DNA of 64,000 nucleotides, taken from positions 46,278-110,277 of the forward strand of contig JAJQFD010000048.1 of the NCBI GenBank assembly GCA_021201335.1, written 5' to 3'. A program made the translations under genes and the position numbers. Every line of letters starts with the position of its first letter. Within the stretch, counting starts at the first letter, position 1. Shown in pieces: positions 1-8,513 of the stretch. The notes beneath the pieces are model-generated. The model searched no databases, was not told the DNA's origin, and worked only from the letters and a program-made list of their open reading frames with translations. This DNA comes from Bacteroides sp. (GTDB lineage: Bacteria; Bacteroidota; Bacteroidia; Bacteroidales; Bacteroidaceae).

Positions 1-375
1 TTTAAGTTCAACTTCAGCGCCAGCTTCTTCTAATGTTTTCTTCAATGATTCTGCTTCGTCTTTAGCCAAACCTTCTTTAACTACGCTAGGAGCACCGTCC
101 ACTAAGTCTTTAGCTTCTTTCAAGCCAACACCGCATGCTTCCTTAACAGCTTTTACTACCTGCAATTTAGCTGCACCCGGGCTCTTCAATACTACATCAA
201 AAGATGTTTTTTCTTCAACAGCTTCAGCGCCACCGGCTGCAGGACCAGCAGCAACAGCAACAGCTGCAGCAGCAGGTTCGATACCGTATTCTTCTTTAAG
301 GATAGTTGCAAGTTCATTAACTTCTTTTACTGTCAAGTTAACTAGTTGTTCTGCAAAAGCTTTTAAATCTGCCAT
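1..375 (-). CDS. rplL: 50S ribosomal protein L7/L12 (stop codon just outside window)
   Basis: Reading the minus strand from the ATG at 373-375 gives 125 codons open to base 1. The protein begins MADLKAFAEQLVNLTVKEV and ends AGAEVELK, the usual end of L7/L12, so only the stop codon is missing. The N-terminal dimerisation helices, an Ala/Gly-rich hinge at about residues 34-50 and the conserved C-terminal domain (KLQVVKAVKEACGVGLKEAK region) are all present. L7/L12 forms the ribosomal stalk that recruits translation factors. It follows rplJ by 46 bases, the normal L10-L12 order, and rpoB would be expected next, beyond the window. Confidence 0.97.
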   Translation of the reverse strand, partial: MADLKAFAEQLVNLTVKEVNELATILKEEYGIEPAAAAVAVAAGPAAGGAEAVEEKTSFDVVLKSPGAAKLQVVKAVKEACGVGLKEAKDLVDGAPSVVKEGLAKDEAESLKKTLEEAGAEVELK

Positions 376-421
376 TTTATTTTAAAATTTAATGTTTATT
401 ACGAAATAGTTTAATTTGAAA

Positions 422-934
422 TTATCTTTCACCAAGAGTCTTAAGAACTCCGTGAAGGGTGTTACCACCTGATTGAAGAGCAGAAATAACATTCTTCGCC
501 GGAGATTGCAACAAGGCAACGATATCAGCGATAACTTCATTTTTGCTCTTGATGCCAACGAGTGCATCAAGTTGGCTAGCACCAACGTAGAAACTTTCTT
601 CTGCATAAGCAGCTTTTAATCCGGGAATACCATCTTTCGCTACTTTCTTGATCAACTTGGCTGGGGCGTTTGCTGTATTAGAAAACATCACCGCAGTTGA
701 ACCTTTCAAAGTATCGAAAAGAGGAGAATAGTCTTCTTCCAAAGTTTCCAAGGCTTTTTGAAGTAAAGTGTTCTTCACCATCATCAATTTGATATCTGAC
801 TTATAACATTCTCTTCTTAAAGCACTGGTAGAAGCTGCATTTAAAGCAGTAAGATCCACCAGATAGAAGTGACCATATTCCTTAACCGTAGCAGCTATTT
901 GCTCTATAATTGTAACTTTATCTTCCTTTCTCAT
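422..934 (-). CDS. rplJ: 50S ribosomal protein L10
   Basis: The 170-residue product starts MRKEDKVTIIEQIAATVKEY and has the normal length and layout of L10: an N-terminal globular domain that binds 23S rRNA and a C-terminal helix that carries L7/L12 dimers. It anchors the stalk. The gene lies 12 bases downstream of rplA in the rplKAJL run, so it is surely co-transcribed. In other bacteria L10 with L12 represses its own mRNA; no leader was modelled here because the gap before the gene is too short to hold a large structure. Confidence 0.97.
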   Translation of the reverse strand: MRKEDKVTIIEQIAATVKEYGHFYLVDLTALNAASTSALRRECYKSDIKLMMVKNTLLQKALETLEEDYSPLFDTLKGSTAVMFSNTANAPAKLIKKVAKDGIPGLKAAYAEESFYVGASQLDALVGIKSKNEVIADIVALLQSPAKNVISALQSGGNTLHGVLKTLGER

Positions 935-946
935 GATTTCTCCTTT

Positions 947-1648
947 TTATAAGTTTTCTTCAACTGTTTTCGGGTCGATCTTAATACCCGGACTCATTGT
1001 ACTAGAAAGATAAATACTTTTAATATATGTACCTTTTGCTGCAGTCGGTTTCAGTTTAAGAATTGTTTGAATAAACTCTCTAGCATTCTCACGAATTTTA
1101 TCTTCAGAGAAAGAAACTTTACCAATTGAAGTATGAACAATACCGGTTTTATCGACCTTAAAGTCGATCTTACCTTGTTTTACTTCTTTCACAGCTTTTG
1201 CAACATCCATTGTTACAGTACCACTCTTTGGGTTCGGCATTAATCCACGAGGACCAAGAATACGACCCAGAGCACCTATTTTTCCCATGATAGATGGCAT
1301 GGTGATGATCACATCAATATCAGTCCATCCACCTTTGATCTTTTCAATGTATTCGTCAAGACCAACATAGTCAGCACCTGCTTCTTTGGCAGCAGCTTCA
1401 GCATCAGGCGTACAAAGAACCAACACACGTACTTCTTTACCCGTACCATGAGGAAGTGAAACAACACCTCTTACCATCTGGTTGGCTTTACGTGGGTCAA
1501 CGCCTAAACGTACATCTATATCTAAGGACGCATCAAATTTAGTATAAGTGATTTCTTTCACTAAAGATGCGGCTTCTTTTAATGAATATGCCTTCCCTGC
1601 TTCAATTTTTGCTGCAGCTAACTTTTGATTTTTTGTCAGTTTACCCAT
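947..1648 (-). CDS. rplA: 50S ribosomal protein L1
   Basis: The 233-residue protein starts MGKLTKNQKLAAAKIEAGKA and carries the L1 signature around GRILGPRGLMPNPKSGTVT at about residues 128-146. L1 binds 23S rRNA at the mobile L1 stalk beside the E site and often represses the L11-L1 mRNA. Length is normal for the family. It is 13 bases downstream of rplK, in the conserved order L11-L1-L10-L12. Confidence 0.97.
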   Translation of the reverse strand: MGKLTKNQKLAAAKIEAGKAYSLKEAASLVKEITYTKFDASLDIDVRLGVDPRKANQMVRGVVSLPHGTGKEVRVLVLCTPDAEAAAKEAGADYVGLDEYIEKIKGGWTDIDVIITMPSIMGKIGALGRILGPRGLMPNPKSGTVTMDVAKAVKEVKQGKIDFKVDKTGIVHTSIGKVSFSEDKIRENAREFIQTILKLKPTAAKGTYIKSIYLSSTMSPGIKIDPKTVEENL

Positions 1649-1661
1649 AATTGAAGTTTAA

Positions 1662-2105
1662 TTAATTATTTGCAGGGAACTCCCCTTTTACAGTGATACC
1701 CATACTTCTGGCTGTACCAGCAACCATTGTCATTGCAGCTTCCACTGTAAAACAGTTCAAGTCTACCAATTTGTCTTGAGCTATCGTACGAACCTGATCC
1801 CAAGTAATCTCGGCAACCTTCTTACGATTAGGCTCAGCAGAACCACTCTTTAACTTAGTCAATTCAAGTAATTGAATTGCTACGGGAGGAGTCTTGATAA
1901 CAAAATCGAAAGACTTATCTGCGTAATAAGTGATGATTACAGGAAGTACTTTACCTGCTTTGTCCTGGGTTCTGGCATTGAATTGCTTGCAAAACTCCAT
2001 AATGTTGATCCCTTTAGAACCAAGTGCAGGTCCTACGGGAGGTGATGGGTTTGCTGCGCCTCCTTTAATCTGTAATTTGATTTGTCCAGCAACTTCTTTA
2101 GCCAT
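1662..2105 (-). CDS. rplK: 50S ribosomal protein L11
   Basis: The 147-residue product starts MAKEVAGQIKLQIKGGAANP and includes the proline-rich N-terminal motif PSPPVGPALGSKGINIMEF and a C-terminal RNA-binding domain. L11 sits at the base of the stalk in the GTPase-associated centre and is needed for the RelA-dependent stringent response in species studied. It follows nusG by 37 bases, the usual neighbour order. Confidence 0.97.
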   Translation of the reverse strand: MAKEVAGQIKLQIKGGAANPSPPVGPALGSKGINIMEFCKQFNARTQDKAGKVLPVIITYYADKSFDFVIKTPPVAIQLLELTKLKSGSAEPNRKKVAEITWDQVRTIAQDKLVDLNCFTVEAAMTMVAGTARSMGITVKGEFPANN

Positions 2106-2142
2106 TTTTGATTGATTTATATATAAACATTAATGAAGAATA

Positions 2143-2703
2143 CTACAGCGTAACACCTGCACTATTCTTTTCGACTTGCATAAAGCCTAACTCGAGCGGA
2201 GTTTTACGCCCGAATATCTTCACCATGACTTTGAGTTTCTTTTTCTCACTGTTCACCTCTTCAATGATTCCACTGAATCCGCTGAAAGGACCAAAAGTAA
2301 CTTTTACAGTTTCACCAACTACATACGGAATATTAAGCTCTTCGCCCGATTCCTGCAGTTCATCCACTGTACCCAATATACGATTCACTTCTGATTGCCT
2401 CAAAGGTACCGGTTTTTCGGAACCTCCCAGGAATCCTATCACATTAGGCGTATTTCTCAAGTGGTGAGCTACCTCACCTACCAGAGCGGCCTCCACCAAA
2501 ACATAACCAGGAAGATAACTTCTCTCTTTCACAATTTTTTTACCATTGCGAACCTGATATACTTTTTCAGTAGGGATCAACACCTGAGACACATATTCAC
2601 CTAAGTCGCTGTTTTTTATATCAGCCTCAAGATATTCTCTTACCTTAGATTCTTTTCCGCTAATAGCACGCAGCACGTACCATTTTTTTTCAATCTCAGA
2701 CAT
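2143..2703 (-). CDS. nusG: Transcription termination/antitermination protein NusG
   Basis: The 186-residue protein starts MSEIEKKWYVLRAISGKESK. It has the N-terminal NGN domain (about 1-115), which binds the RNA polymerase clamp, and a C-terminal KOW domain (about 128-180; GETVKVTFGPFSGFSGIIEE) that contacts Rho or ribosomal S10. It couples transcription with translation and termination. It is flanked by secE and rplK, the arrangement seen across most bacteria. Confidence 0.97.
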   Translation of the reverse strand: MSEIEKKWYVLRAISGKESKVREYLEADIKNSDLGEYVSQVLIPTEKVYQVRNGKKIVKERSYLPGYVLVEAALVGEVAHHLRNTPNVIGFLGGSEKPVPLRQSEVNRILGTVDELQESGEELNIPYVVGETVKVTFGPFSGFSGIIEEVNSEKKKLKVMVKIFGRKTPLELGFMQVEKNSAGVTL

Positions 2704-2719
2704 TCTTATATATACCTTT

Positions 2720-2911
2720 TTAATGTGGATAGATTAGTTTCTCCATTAGAGTCTGGAAACAGAAGTCCATCGCGAACACCGCCAATGCAATAAGGAGGGA
2801 AGCAGATAAAACAACTATTGCACTGTTTGAAAGTTCAGAATAGGTTGGCCACGATACTTTATGAACAAGTTCGTTGTAAGATTCTTTAATGTAGTTAACT
2901 ATCTTTTTCAT
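2720..2911 (-). CDS. secE: Protein translocase subunit SecE
   Basis: The 63-residue product starts MKKIVNYIKESYNELVHKVS at the ATG at 2909-2911. A longer in-frame reading to 2983 would run into the tRNA-Trp gene, so it was rejected. The short-form SecE layout is clear: an amphipathic cytoplasmic helix with the conserved KVSWPTYSEL motif, then one membrane helix (about residues 33-55). It joins SecY and SecG in the inner-membrane protein channel. It lies between tRNA-Trp and nusG. Confidence 0.95.
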   Translation of the reverse strand: MKKIVNYIKESYNELVHKVSWPTYSELSNSAIVVLSASLLIALAVFAMDFCFQTLMEKLIYPH

Positions 2912-2925
2912 TTCTATAAATTTTG

Positions 2926-2998
2926 CACGGGAGGAGAGGCTCGAACTCCCGACACCTGGTTTTGGAGACCAGTGCTCTACCAACTGAGCTACTCCCGT
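2926..2998 (-). tRNA. tRNA-Trp (CCA)
   Basis: The minus strand folds as a full cloverleaf of 73 nt. The 7-bp acceptor stem ACGGGAG/CTCCCGT has discriminator G, the D-arm is GCTC..GAGC, the anticodon loop holds CCA, and the T-loop is TTCGAGC. CCA is not encoded. It sits between tuf and secE, inside the translation cluster. Confidence 0.96.
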
Positions 2999-3055
2999 TT
3001 ATATAGTTCAGTTCCCGATATAAAAATGATACCGGGAACTGAATATTTAGTCTAA

Positions 3056-4243
3056 TTAGTCGACGATTTCAGTAATCTGACCAGCACCTACTGTACGTCC
3101 ACCTTCACGGATAGCGAAACGAAGACCTACATTCAAAGCTACCGGATAAATCAGGTCAACAGTAATTGTTACGTTATCACCTGGCATTACCATTTCAGTT
3201 CCTTCAGGAAGAGTAATTTCACCAGTTACGTCCAATGTACGGATATAGAACTGAGGACGGTATTTGTTGTGGAATGGAGTGTGACGACCACCTTCTTCTT
3301 TTTTCAAGATATACACCTCAGCTTTGAATCTGCTATGAGGAGTGATCTGTCCTGGATGGCAGATAACCATACCACGTTTGATTTCGTTTTTATCGATACC
3401 ACGAAGCAACAAACCTACGTTGTCACCAGCTTCACCTGTATCCAACAGTTTACGGAACATTTCAACACCAGTCACAACTGATTTCTTAGCTTCAGTTCCT
3501 AAACCAATGATTTGAACTTCATCACCCACTTTCACGATACCAGCTTCAATACGACCTGTAGCTACAGTACCACGACCTGTGATTGAGAATACGTCTTCAA
3601 CAGGCATCAAGAATGGTTTATCGATATCACGCGGAGGCAATGGAATCCAAGTATCAACTGCATCCATCAATTCCATAACTTTAGCTTCCCATTTGTCAAC
3701 ACCATTCAATGCACCAAGAGCAGAACCCTGGATAACCGGAGTATTGTCGCCGTCGAAATCGTAGAATGAAAGAAGTTCTCTCATTTCCATTTCAACAAGT
3801 TCCAACATTTCTTCGTCATCCACCATATCACACTTGTTCATGAAAACAACCAACTTAGGTACGTTTACCTGACGTGCCAAAAGGATGTGTTCACGAGTTT
3901 GAGGCATCGGACCATCAGTTGCAGCAACTACAATGATAGCACCGTCCATCTGAGCAGCACCCGTTACCATGTTTTTAACGTAGTCGGCGTGACCCGGACA
4001 GTCTACGTGAGCATAGTGACGATTAGCTGTTTCATATTCAACGTGAGCAGTATTAATAGTAATACCTCTTTCTTTTTCTTCAGGAGCATTGTCAATCTGG
4101 TCGAAAGACTTAACTTCAGAAAGACCTTTTTTTGCCAACACTGTAGTGATAGCAGCAGTCAATGTGGTTTTACCGTGGTCAACGTGACCAATAGTACCAA
4201 TGTTTACGTGCGGTTTGGTACGTTCAAATTTCTCTTTAGCCAT
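3056..4243 (-). CDS. tuf: Elongation factor Tu
   Basis: The 395-residue EF-Tu starts MAKEKFERTKPHVNIGTIGH. The GTPase motifs are in order: P-loop GHVDHGKTT (about 19-27), effector RGITI, DCPGHADY (about 80-87), NKCD (about 135-138) and the SAL motif near 173, followed by beta-barrel domains 2 and 3. It delivers aminoacyl-tRNA to the ribosome. The gene is downstream of four tRNA genes and upstream of tRNA-Trp and secE, so tRNAs and EF-Tu are probably made from one processed transcript. Codon choice is strongly biased, as expected for high expression. Confidence 0.98.
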   Translation of the reverse strand: MAKEKFERTKPHVNIGTIGHVDHGKTTLTAAITTVLAKKGLSEVKSFDQIDNAPEEKERGITINTAHVEYETANRHYAHVDCPGHADYVKNMVTGAAQMDGAIIVVAATDGPMPQTREHILLARQVNVPKLVVFMNKCDMVDDEEMLELVEMEMRELLSFYDFDGDNTPVIQGSALGALNGVDKWEAKVMELMDAVDTWIPLPPRDIDKPFLMPVEDVFSITGRGTVATGRIEAGIVKVGDEVQIIGLGTEAKKSVVTGVEMFRKLLDTGEAGDNVGLLLRGIDKNEIKRGMVICHPGQITPHSRFKAEVYILKKEEGGRHTPFHNKYRPQFYIRTLDVTGEITLPEGTEMVMPGDNVTITVDLIYPVALNVGLRFAIREGGRTVGAGQITEIVD

Positions 4244-4373
4244 AGCTTTTCTTTTTATTTATTCGATTAATAATCAGCTTCTTTAATTTATAATCCTTGA
4301 GCCTATTGTTAATATGAGATGTAATTCTGAAAACCCAGGAACTATAAACCTATAAACTATAAACTCAAGCCTG

Positions 4374-4445
<72 letters not shown>

Positions 4446-4451
4446 AAAAAG

Positions 4452-4524
4452 AGCGGAAGACGGGGCTCAAACCCGCGACCCTCAGCTTGGAAGGCTAATG
4501 CTCTATCAACTGAGCTACTTCCGC
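4452..4524 (-). tRNA. tRNA-Gly (TCC)
   Basis: A minus-strand cloverleaf of 73 nt with acceptor GCGGAAG/CTTCCGC, anticodon TCC in the loop CTTCCAA, and T-arm GCGGG TTTGAGC CCCGT. It is six bases upstream of tRNA-Thr(GGT). Confidence 0.96.
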
Positions 4525-4624
4525 AAATAAATCGAGAATAGAAAACGGAGAATTGAAAATGTGGAAGCTAAACAATTACTCTTCTTTTCTGTTCTACAAC
4601 TGCAAAGAGCATCGGCGGCTCTTG

Positions 4625-4707
4625 TGGGCAGTGATGGATTCGAACCACCGTAGGCGTAAGCCAGCAGATTTACAGTCTGCCCCATTTGGCCACTCTGGTA
4701 ACTGCCC
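4625..4707 (-). tRNA. tRNA-Tyr (GTA)
   Basis: A minus-strand cloverleaf of 83 nt with the long variable arm typical of bacterial tRNA-Tyr. The acceptor is GGGCAGT/ACTGCCC with discriminator A, the anticodon loop holds GTA, and the T-loop is TTCGAAT. Confidence 0.96.
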
Positions 4708-4781
4708 AATTTCGAATTCAGAAATTAAAATAAAGAATCCACAGGGATTCCCAACTTTCAGATTCCTCCTTCTTGCCTTTG

Positions 4782-4855
4782 AGCCTCTTGTCGGATTCGA
4801 ACCAACGACCCCGAGATTACAAATCACGTGCTCTGGCCAACTGAGCTAAAGAGGC
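4782..4855 (-). tRNA. tRNA-Thr (TGT)
   Basis: A minus-strand cloverleaf of 74 nt with acceptor GCCTCTT/AAGAGGC, anticodon TGT in the loop TTTGTAA, and T-loop TTCGAAT. It is the first tRNA of the cluster, about 50 bases downstream of a consensus promoter at 4906-4936. Confidence 0.96.
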
Positions 4856-4905
4856 ATTATTTCAAAAAAATGCAACCGTAACATTGCATCAAAGCGAAAC
4901 GGCTG

Positions 4906-4936
4906 CAAATTTAGTTATTTATTTTTTATCCGCAAA
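4906..4936 (-). promoter_or_regulatory. Bacteroidetes-type promoter for the tRNA-tuf cluster
   Basis: On the minus strand a -33 TTTG (4933-4936) is followed after 19 bases by a -7 TAAATTTG (4906-4913). This matches the Bacteroidetes housekeeping consensus TTTG-N19-21-TAnnTTTG exactly. It lies between hpf and tRNA-Thr(TGT), so the tRNA-tuf-sec-rpl block can be transcribed independently of rpsU-xerC-hpf. Confidence 0.7.
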
Positions 4937-4951
4937 ATATTTGCTTCTTTT

Positions 4952-5254
4952 TTATTTGCTTCGTAGTTTTTCCTTATGTTTTGCCAATTGCTTACCCAAA
5001 GCCTCCAGGCACTCGTCTACTGCTTGTTCAAAGGTATCATACACTTTAACTGCATAGAGGTCGCCACTGTTAGGTACCAGTAATTTTATACCTGCTTCTT
5101 TATTGCCAGAAGTTTCGGGCTTTACCACTTTCAGAGTTACTTCAACTGCGCTAATATCATCATAAAACCGTTCTAACTTAGATACTTTCTTTTGGATAAA
5201 AGCTTGCAATTGTTCTGTTGCATCAAAGTGAATCGATTGAATTCTAATGTCCAT
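4952..5254 (-). CDS. hpf: Ribosome hibernation-promoting factor, short form (HPF/RaiA family)
   Basis: The 100-residue protein starts MDIRIQSIHFDATEQLQAFI and has the beta-alpha-beta-beta-beta-alpha pattern of the short HPF/YfiA family, without the long-form C-terminal dimerisation domain. Such proteins bind the 30S decoding centre and inactivate or store ribosomes in slow growth. The gene follows xerC by 15 bases and is probably in one operon with rpsU and xerC. Family assignment is firm; the physiological role is by analogy. Confidence 0.92.
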   Translation of the reverse strand: MDIRIQSIHFDATEQLQAFIQKKVSKLERFYDDISAVEVTLKVVKPETSGNKEAGIKLLVPNSGDLYAVKVYDTFEQAVDECLEALGKQLAKHKEKLRSK

Positions 5255-5269
5255 ACTTACCTCCTTGTT

Positions 5270-6151
5270 TTAAGACCTCGGATGGGCCTGTTTATACACT
5301 TTTTTTAATTCCTCAAAGGTGGTGTGTGTGTAAACCTCCGTTGCCGCTAGCGTAGCATGCCCCAAAAGTTCTTTTACGGCTCCCAATTTGGCATCATTGT
5401 TCAACATGGTAGTTGCGAACGTATGTCGCAAAACATGAGGGCTTCTTTTTCTTAACGTCACTACCTTTGAAAGGTTCCGTCTTACTAATTCATAGACAAC
5501 AGCCCGGGTAATTCGCTTTCCATCGGGTAGGACAAAAAACGCTTGTTCTTCTCCACGGACTTCCAAATCTCTTATACTCATATAACCAAGCATGGCGTCT
5601 TTTAGTTCATCTCCAAAAGGAATTAAACGCTGCTTGTTTCTTTTCCCGGTTACCTTTAGAAGTGAGGAAGAAAAATCCACATCGCTGTCATTCAAACCAA
5701 TAAGTTCGGAAAGCCTCATGCCTGTGGCATAAAACATCTGAATAACCAGTTTATCGCGACAACCGATAAAACCTTCGCCAAAGTCTGTTTCATCCAGCAG
5801 CCTATTCATTTCACTTTCTTTGAGGAAAACAGGAAGGGGTTTGGCTTTTTTAGGACCGTTAATCTTCCGCAATGGGTCCTGTTCTACTTCTTTCTGCTTT
5901 AAAAGATACTTAAAGAAAGTACGTAATGAACTTAACTTTCGGTTGACGGAACTAGCGGCATGACCACTATCCATTAAAAAAACAATCCACTCCCGAACAT
6001 CTTCGGAAGTGACTTGACGAAAACTGAATTCTTCATTCTCCCCTTGAAGGAACTCCTGAAACTGATTCAGGTCTTTTCCGTAACTCGATACCGTATATTC
6101 GGAATAATTCCGCTCATACCGGAGATAATCAAGAAAAGAATCTATCAACAT
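5270..6151 (-). CDS. xerC: Tyrosine recombinase XerC
   Basis: The 293-residue protein has an N-terminal SAM-like core-binding domain (about 1-85) and a C-terminal catalytic domain. The active-site set is visible: Arg in GMRLSEL, Lys in TGKRNKQRL, His-Arg in HVLRHTFAT, His in LLGHATLAATEVYTH and the final Tyr nucleophile. Xer recombinases resolve chromosome dimers at dif. A second Xer protein is encoded at 50486-51427, so this host has the usual XerC/XerD pair. Position between rpsU and hpf in a core operon argues against a mobile-element integrase. Confidence 0.9.
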   Translation of the reverse strand: MLIDSFLDYLRYERNYSEYTVSSYGKDLNQFQEFLQGENEEFSFRQVTSEDVREWIVFLMDSGHAASSVNRKLSSLRTFFKYLLKQKEVEQDPLRKINGPKKAKPLPVFLKESEMNRLLDETDFGEGFIGCRDKLVIQMFYATGMRLSELIGLNDSDVDFSSSLLKVTGKRNKQRLIPFGDELKDAMLGYMSIRDLEVRGEEQAFFVLPDGKRITRAVVYELVRRNLSKVVTLRKRSPHVLRHTFATTMLNNDAKLGAVKELLGHATLAATEVYTHTTFEELKKVYKQAHPRS

Positions 6152-6229
6152 AAGTACGCTACATCTATAAATCTATGCAACGAATGTAGGAAAAAGAATC
6201 CAAAAAATCAAAGGAAAACAAAGAAAGAA

Positions 6230-6421
6230 TTAGTCTTCTACCTGCTGCAGTTTTTGCACATAAACAGCACGTTCTTTCCTAAGTCTTTTAACCACAGATG
6301 GTTTATCAAATTGTTGTCTGCGTCTTAATTCTTTTACAACGCCTGTTTTTTCAAATTTTCTTTTAAATTTTTTGAGCGCCTTTTCAATGTTTTCGCCCTC
6401 TTTTACTGGTACTACAATCAT
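6230..6421 (-). CDS. rpsU: 30S ribosomal protein S21
   Basis: The 63-residue basic protein starts MIVVPVKEGENIEKALKKFK and matches S21 in length and in its Lys/Arg-rich helices. S21 binds the 30S platform near the anti-Shine-Dalgarno end of 16S rRNA. It is first in the minus-strand operon with xerC and hpf, about 55 bases downstream of a perfect promoter. Confidence 0.95.
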   Translation of the reverse strand: MIVVPVKEGENIEKALKKFKRKFEKTGVVKELRRRQQFDKPSVVKRLRKERAVYVQKLQQVED

Positions 6422-6475
6422 TTCGTTTTTATTAAATTATTTTATGGTTTTCAATATCGCAGTTAATTTGCGCGG

Positions 6476-6507
6476 CAAAATTACGCATACTTTACTTATC
6501 TACCAAA
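6476..6507 (-). promoter_or_regulatory. Bacteroidetes-type promoter for rpsU-xerC-hpf
   Basis: On the minus strand TTTG (6504-6507), 20 bases, then TAATTTTG (6476-6483): a full match to the -33/-7 consensus, ending 54 bases before the rpsU start. Confidence 0.75.
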
Positions 6508-6635
6508 CTTTTGGTTTAATATTTAAATAACACTGATACAGTAATTAAGGTTAAATTTTAGGGAGAATGCTCCACTGGCTTTGTTATTTTAATCATTAAT
6601 ATATAACTCTCATTACATTCTATTTCGGCATTGTT

Positions 6636-6643
6636 TATCTTTG
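6636..6643 (+). promoter_or_regulatory. -7 promoter element before the aminopeptidase gene
   Basis: TATCTTTG matches the TAnnTTTG -7 consensus, 69 bases before the start codon. No good TTTG is seen at -33, so this is a partial match. Confidence 0.5.
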
Positions 6644-6712
6644 CAGCATACTCCAATGATTAATGAGATTTACAGGAAGTTAAATATATAAACTCTAGAC
6701 ACTCTATTAAGA

Positions 6713-8506
6713 ATGAAACAGCTTATAAAAGATCGGATATCTGCCCTCAGACAATTAATCCAAAGAGAAGGATTACATGCATTTATTATTCCTAGTAATG
6801 ATCCGCATGCCAGCGAGTATGTTGCTGAACACTGGCAATCCAGGAAATGGATTTCCGGATTTACAGGATCGGCAGGTACTATCGTTGCAACGCATGACAA
6901 GGCAGGGTTATGGACGGACTCACGTTATTTTCTGCAAGCTGCTGATCAGCTGGCTGGAACCGGAATTGACTTATATAAGGATATGCTGCCTGAGACACCA
7001 TCTATTGCCACCTTTTTAAAAGATGAACTACCCGAAGGAAGCACAGTTGGTATAGACGGGAAGGTATTTACTACCAGCGAAGCAGAAAAACTGGAGAAAG
7101 AACTCAATCAAAAACAAATTATTCTGCGAACTGATTTCGATCCGATAAAAGAAATCTGGACAGACAGACCACAGATTCCACAAGACCCGGCTTTTATTTA
7201 TAAACTGGAATATGCAGGAAAAAGCCTTTCTGAAAAGATTGCAGACATTCGTTCGGAACTTACCAGGCAATCCAGCGATAGCATTTTGTTAACAGCACTG
7301 GATGAAATAGCCTGGACACTGAATCTGCGTGGTAAGGATGTGAAATGTAATCCGGTAGTTGTCAGTTACCTACTGATTACGATGAAAGAGGTTGTTTACT
7401 TCATCGCCCCTGAAAAGCTTACACCGGAAGTACAGGAATATCTTATAACTCAAGATGTCCGTATTCACAATTATGAAGATATTGCTTTCTACCTATCGTC
7501 ACTCCCTGTATCTTCTATTTTGTTATCTCCGGAAAAAACGAACTATTATCTCTGGAAAGCGGTTAATACTGCAGCCCAAATTATTCGGGAATCCTCTCCG
7601 GTTGCCTTATTAAAGGCTATCCGTAATAAACAAGAAATAGCGGGTTTGCACCAAGCCATGAAAAAGGACGGAGCAGCACTGGTCAAGTTTTTAATCTGGC
7701 TGGAAAAAAATGTTTCATCAGGTGAGGAAACAGAATTAAGCATCGACCGAAAGCTTCATCAGTTCCGTGCAGAACAACCTTTATATAGGGGTGAGAGCTT
7801 TGATACCATAGCCGGTTATAAAGAACACGGAGCGATTGTACATTACTCTGCAACTCCTGAAAGTGATATGCCTCTTCAGTCGAAAGGTTTTCTCCTACTG
7901 GATTCCGGTGCACAATACCTGGATGGAACTACCGATATTACTCGAACCATTGCTTTGGGAGAATTAACAGAAGAAGAAAAAACTGATTATACGCTGGTTT
8001 TGAAAGGACACATTGCATTGGCCATGGCTAAATTTCCGGCAGGAACTCGTGGTGTACAACTGGATGTATTGGCACGTATGCCAATGTGGAGAGAAGGAAT
8101 GAATTACCTGCATGGCACCGGACACGGTATTGGTCATTTCCTCAATGTTCATGAAGGGCCTCAGAGCATACGCATGAACGAAAATCCGGTTACTCTACAA
8201 CCCGGCATGGTTATTTCAAATGAGCCGGGAGTATATAAAGCCGGGAGTCATGGAATCCGTACGGAAAACATTATGTTGGTCGTAGATGAAAAAGAAGGTA
8301 TGTTCGGCCCTTATTACGCATTTGAAACAATAACTCTTTGTCCGATTTGCCGGGAAGGTATCCGAAAAGAGCTTCTTAGCAAAGAGGAAATTGAATGGTT
8401 GGACAATTATCATGAGAGAGTATATACCGAACTATCTCCTCTTCTTGGTACTGAGGAAAAAGAATGGCTTAAAAAAGCTACCCGTAAACTTGAAACTAAA
8501 AACTAA
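6713..8506 (+). CDS. Xaa-Pro aminopeptidase (M24B, aminopeptidase P family)
   Basis: The 597-residue protein starts MKQLIKDRISALRQLIQREG. Two creatinase-type N-terminal domains (about 1-130 and 155-290) precede the M24 'pita-bread' catalytic domain (about 315-535) and a short C-terminal extension, the three-domain long form like human XPNPEP1. Metal ligands are in place: both Asp of DSGAQYLDGTTD, His in HGTGHGIGH, Glu in SNEPGVY and Glu in IRTENIM. It should remove N-terminal residues ahead of proline using two metal ions. No signal peptide is seen, so it is probably cytoplasmic. It is followed after 7 bases by the carbonic-anhydrase-like gene. Confidence 0.93.
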   Translation: MKQLIKDRISALRQLIQREGLHAFIIPSNDPHASEYVAEHWQSRKWISGFTGSAGTIVATHDKAGLWTDSRYFLQAADQLAGTGIDLYKDMLPETPSIATFLKDELPEGSTVGIDGKVFTTSEAEKLEKELNQKQIILRTDFDPIKEIWTDRPQIPQDPAFIYKLEYAGKSLSEKIADIRSELTRQSSDSILLTALDEIAWTLNLRGKDVKCNPVVVSYLLITMKEVVYFIAPEKLTPEVQEYLITQDVRIHNYEDIAFYLSSLPVSSILLSPEKTNYYLWKAVNTAAQIIRESSPVALLKAIRNKQEIAGLHQAMKKDGAALVKFLIWLEKNVSSGEETELSIDRKLHQFRAEQPLYRGESFDTIAGYKEHGAIVHYSATPESDMPLQSKGFLLLDSGAQYLDGTTDITRTIALGELTEEEKTDYTLVLKGHIALAMAKFPAGTRGVQLDVLARMPMWREGMNYLHGTGHGIGHFLNVHEGPQSIRMNENPVTLQPGMVISNEPGVYKAGSHGIRTENIMLVVDEKEGMFGPYYAFETITLCPICREGIRKELLSKEEIEWLDNYHERVYTELSPLLGTEEKEWLKKATRKLETKN

Positions 8507-8513
8507 AACTTAA

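Noticed and set aside
2912..2983. 24-residue N-terminal extension of SecE
   Set aside because: It reads through the tRNA-Trp gene and has no similarity to SecE; the ATG at 2909-2911 gives the usual short SecE.
4515..4849. Open frames across the tRNA-Gly, tRNA-Tyr and tRNA-Thr genes
   Set aside because: They are chance readings over tRNA sequence and spacers; the tRNA folds are complete and explain the region.
5270..6151. Integrase of a mobile element
   Set aside because: It lies in a core operon between rpsU and hpf and fits XerC; the same logic applies to XerD at 50486-51427.
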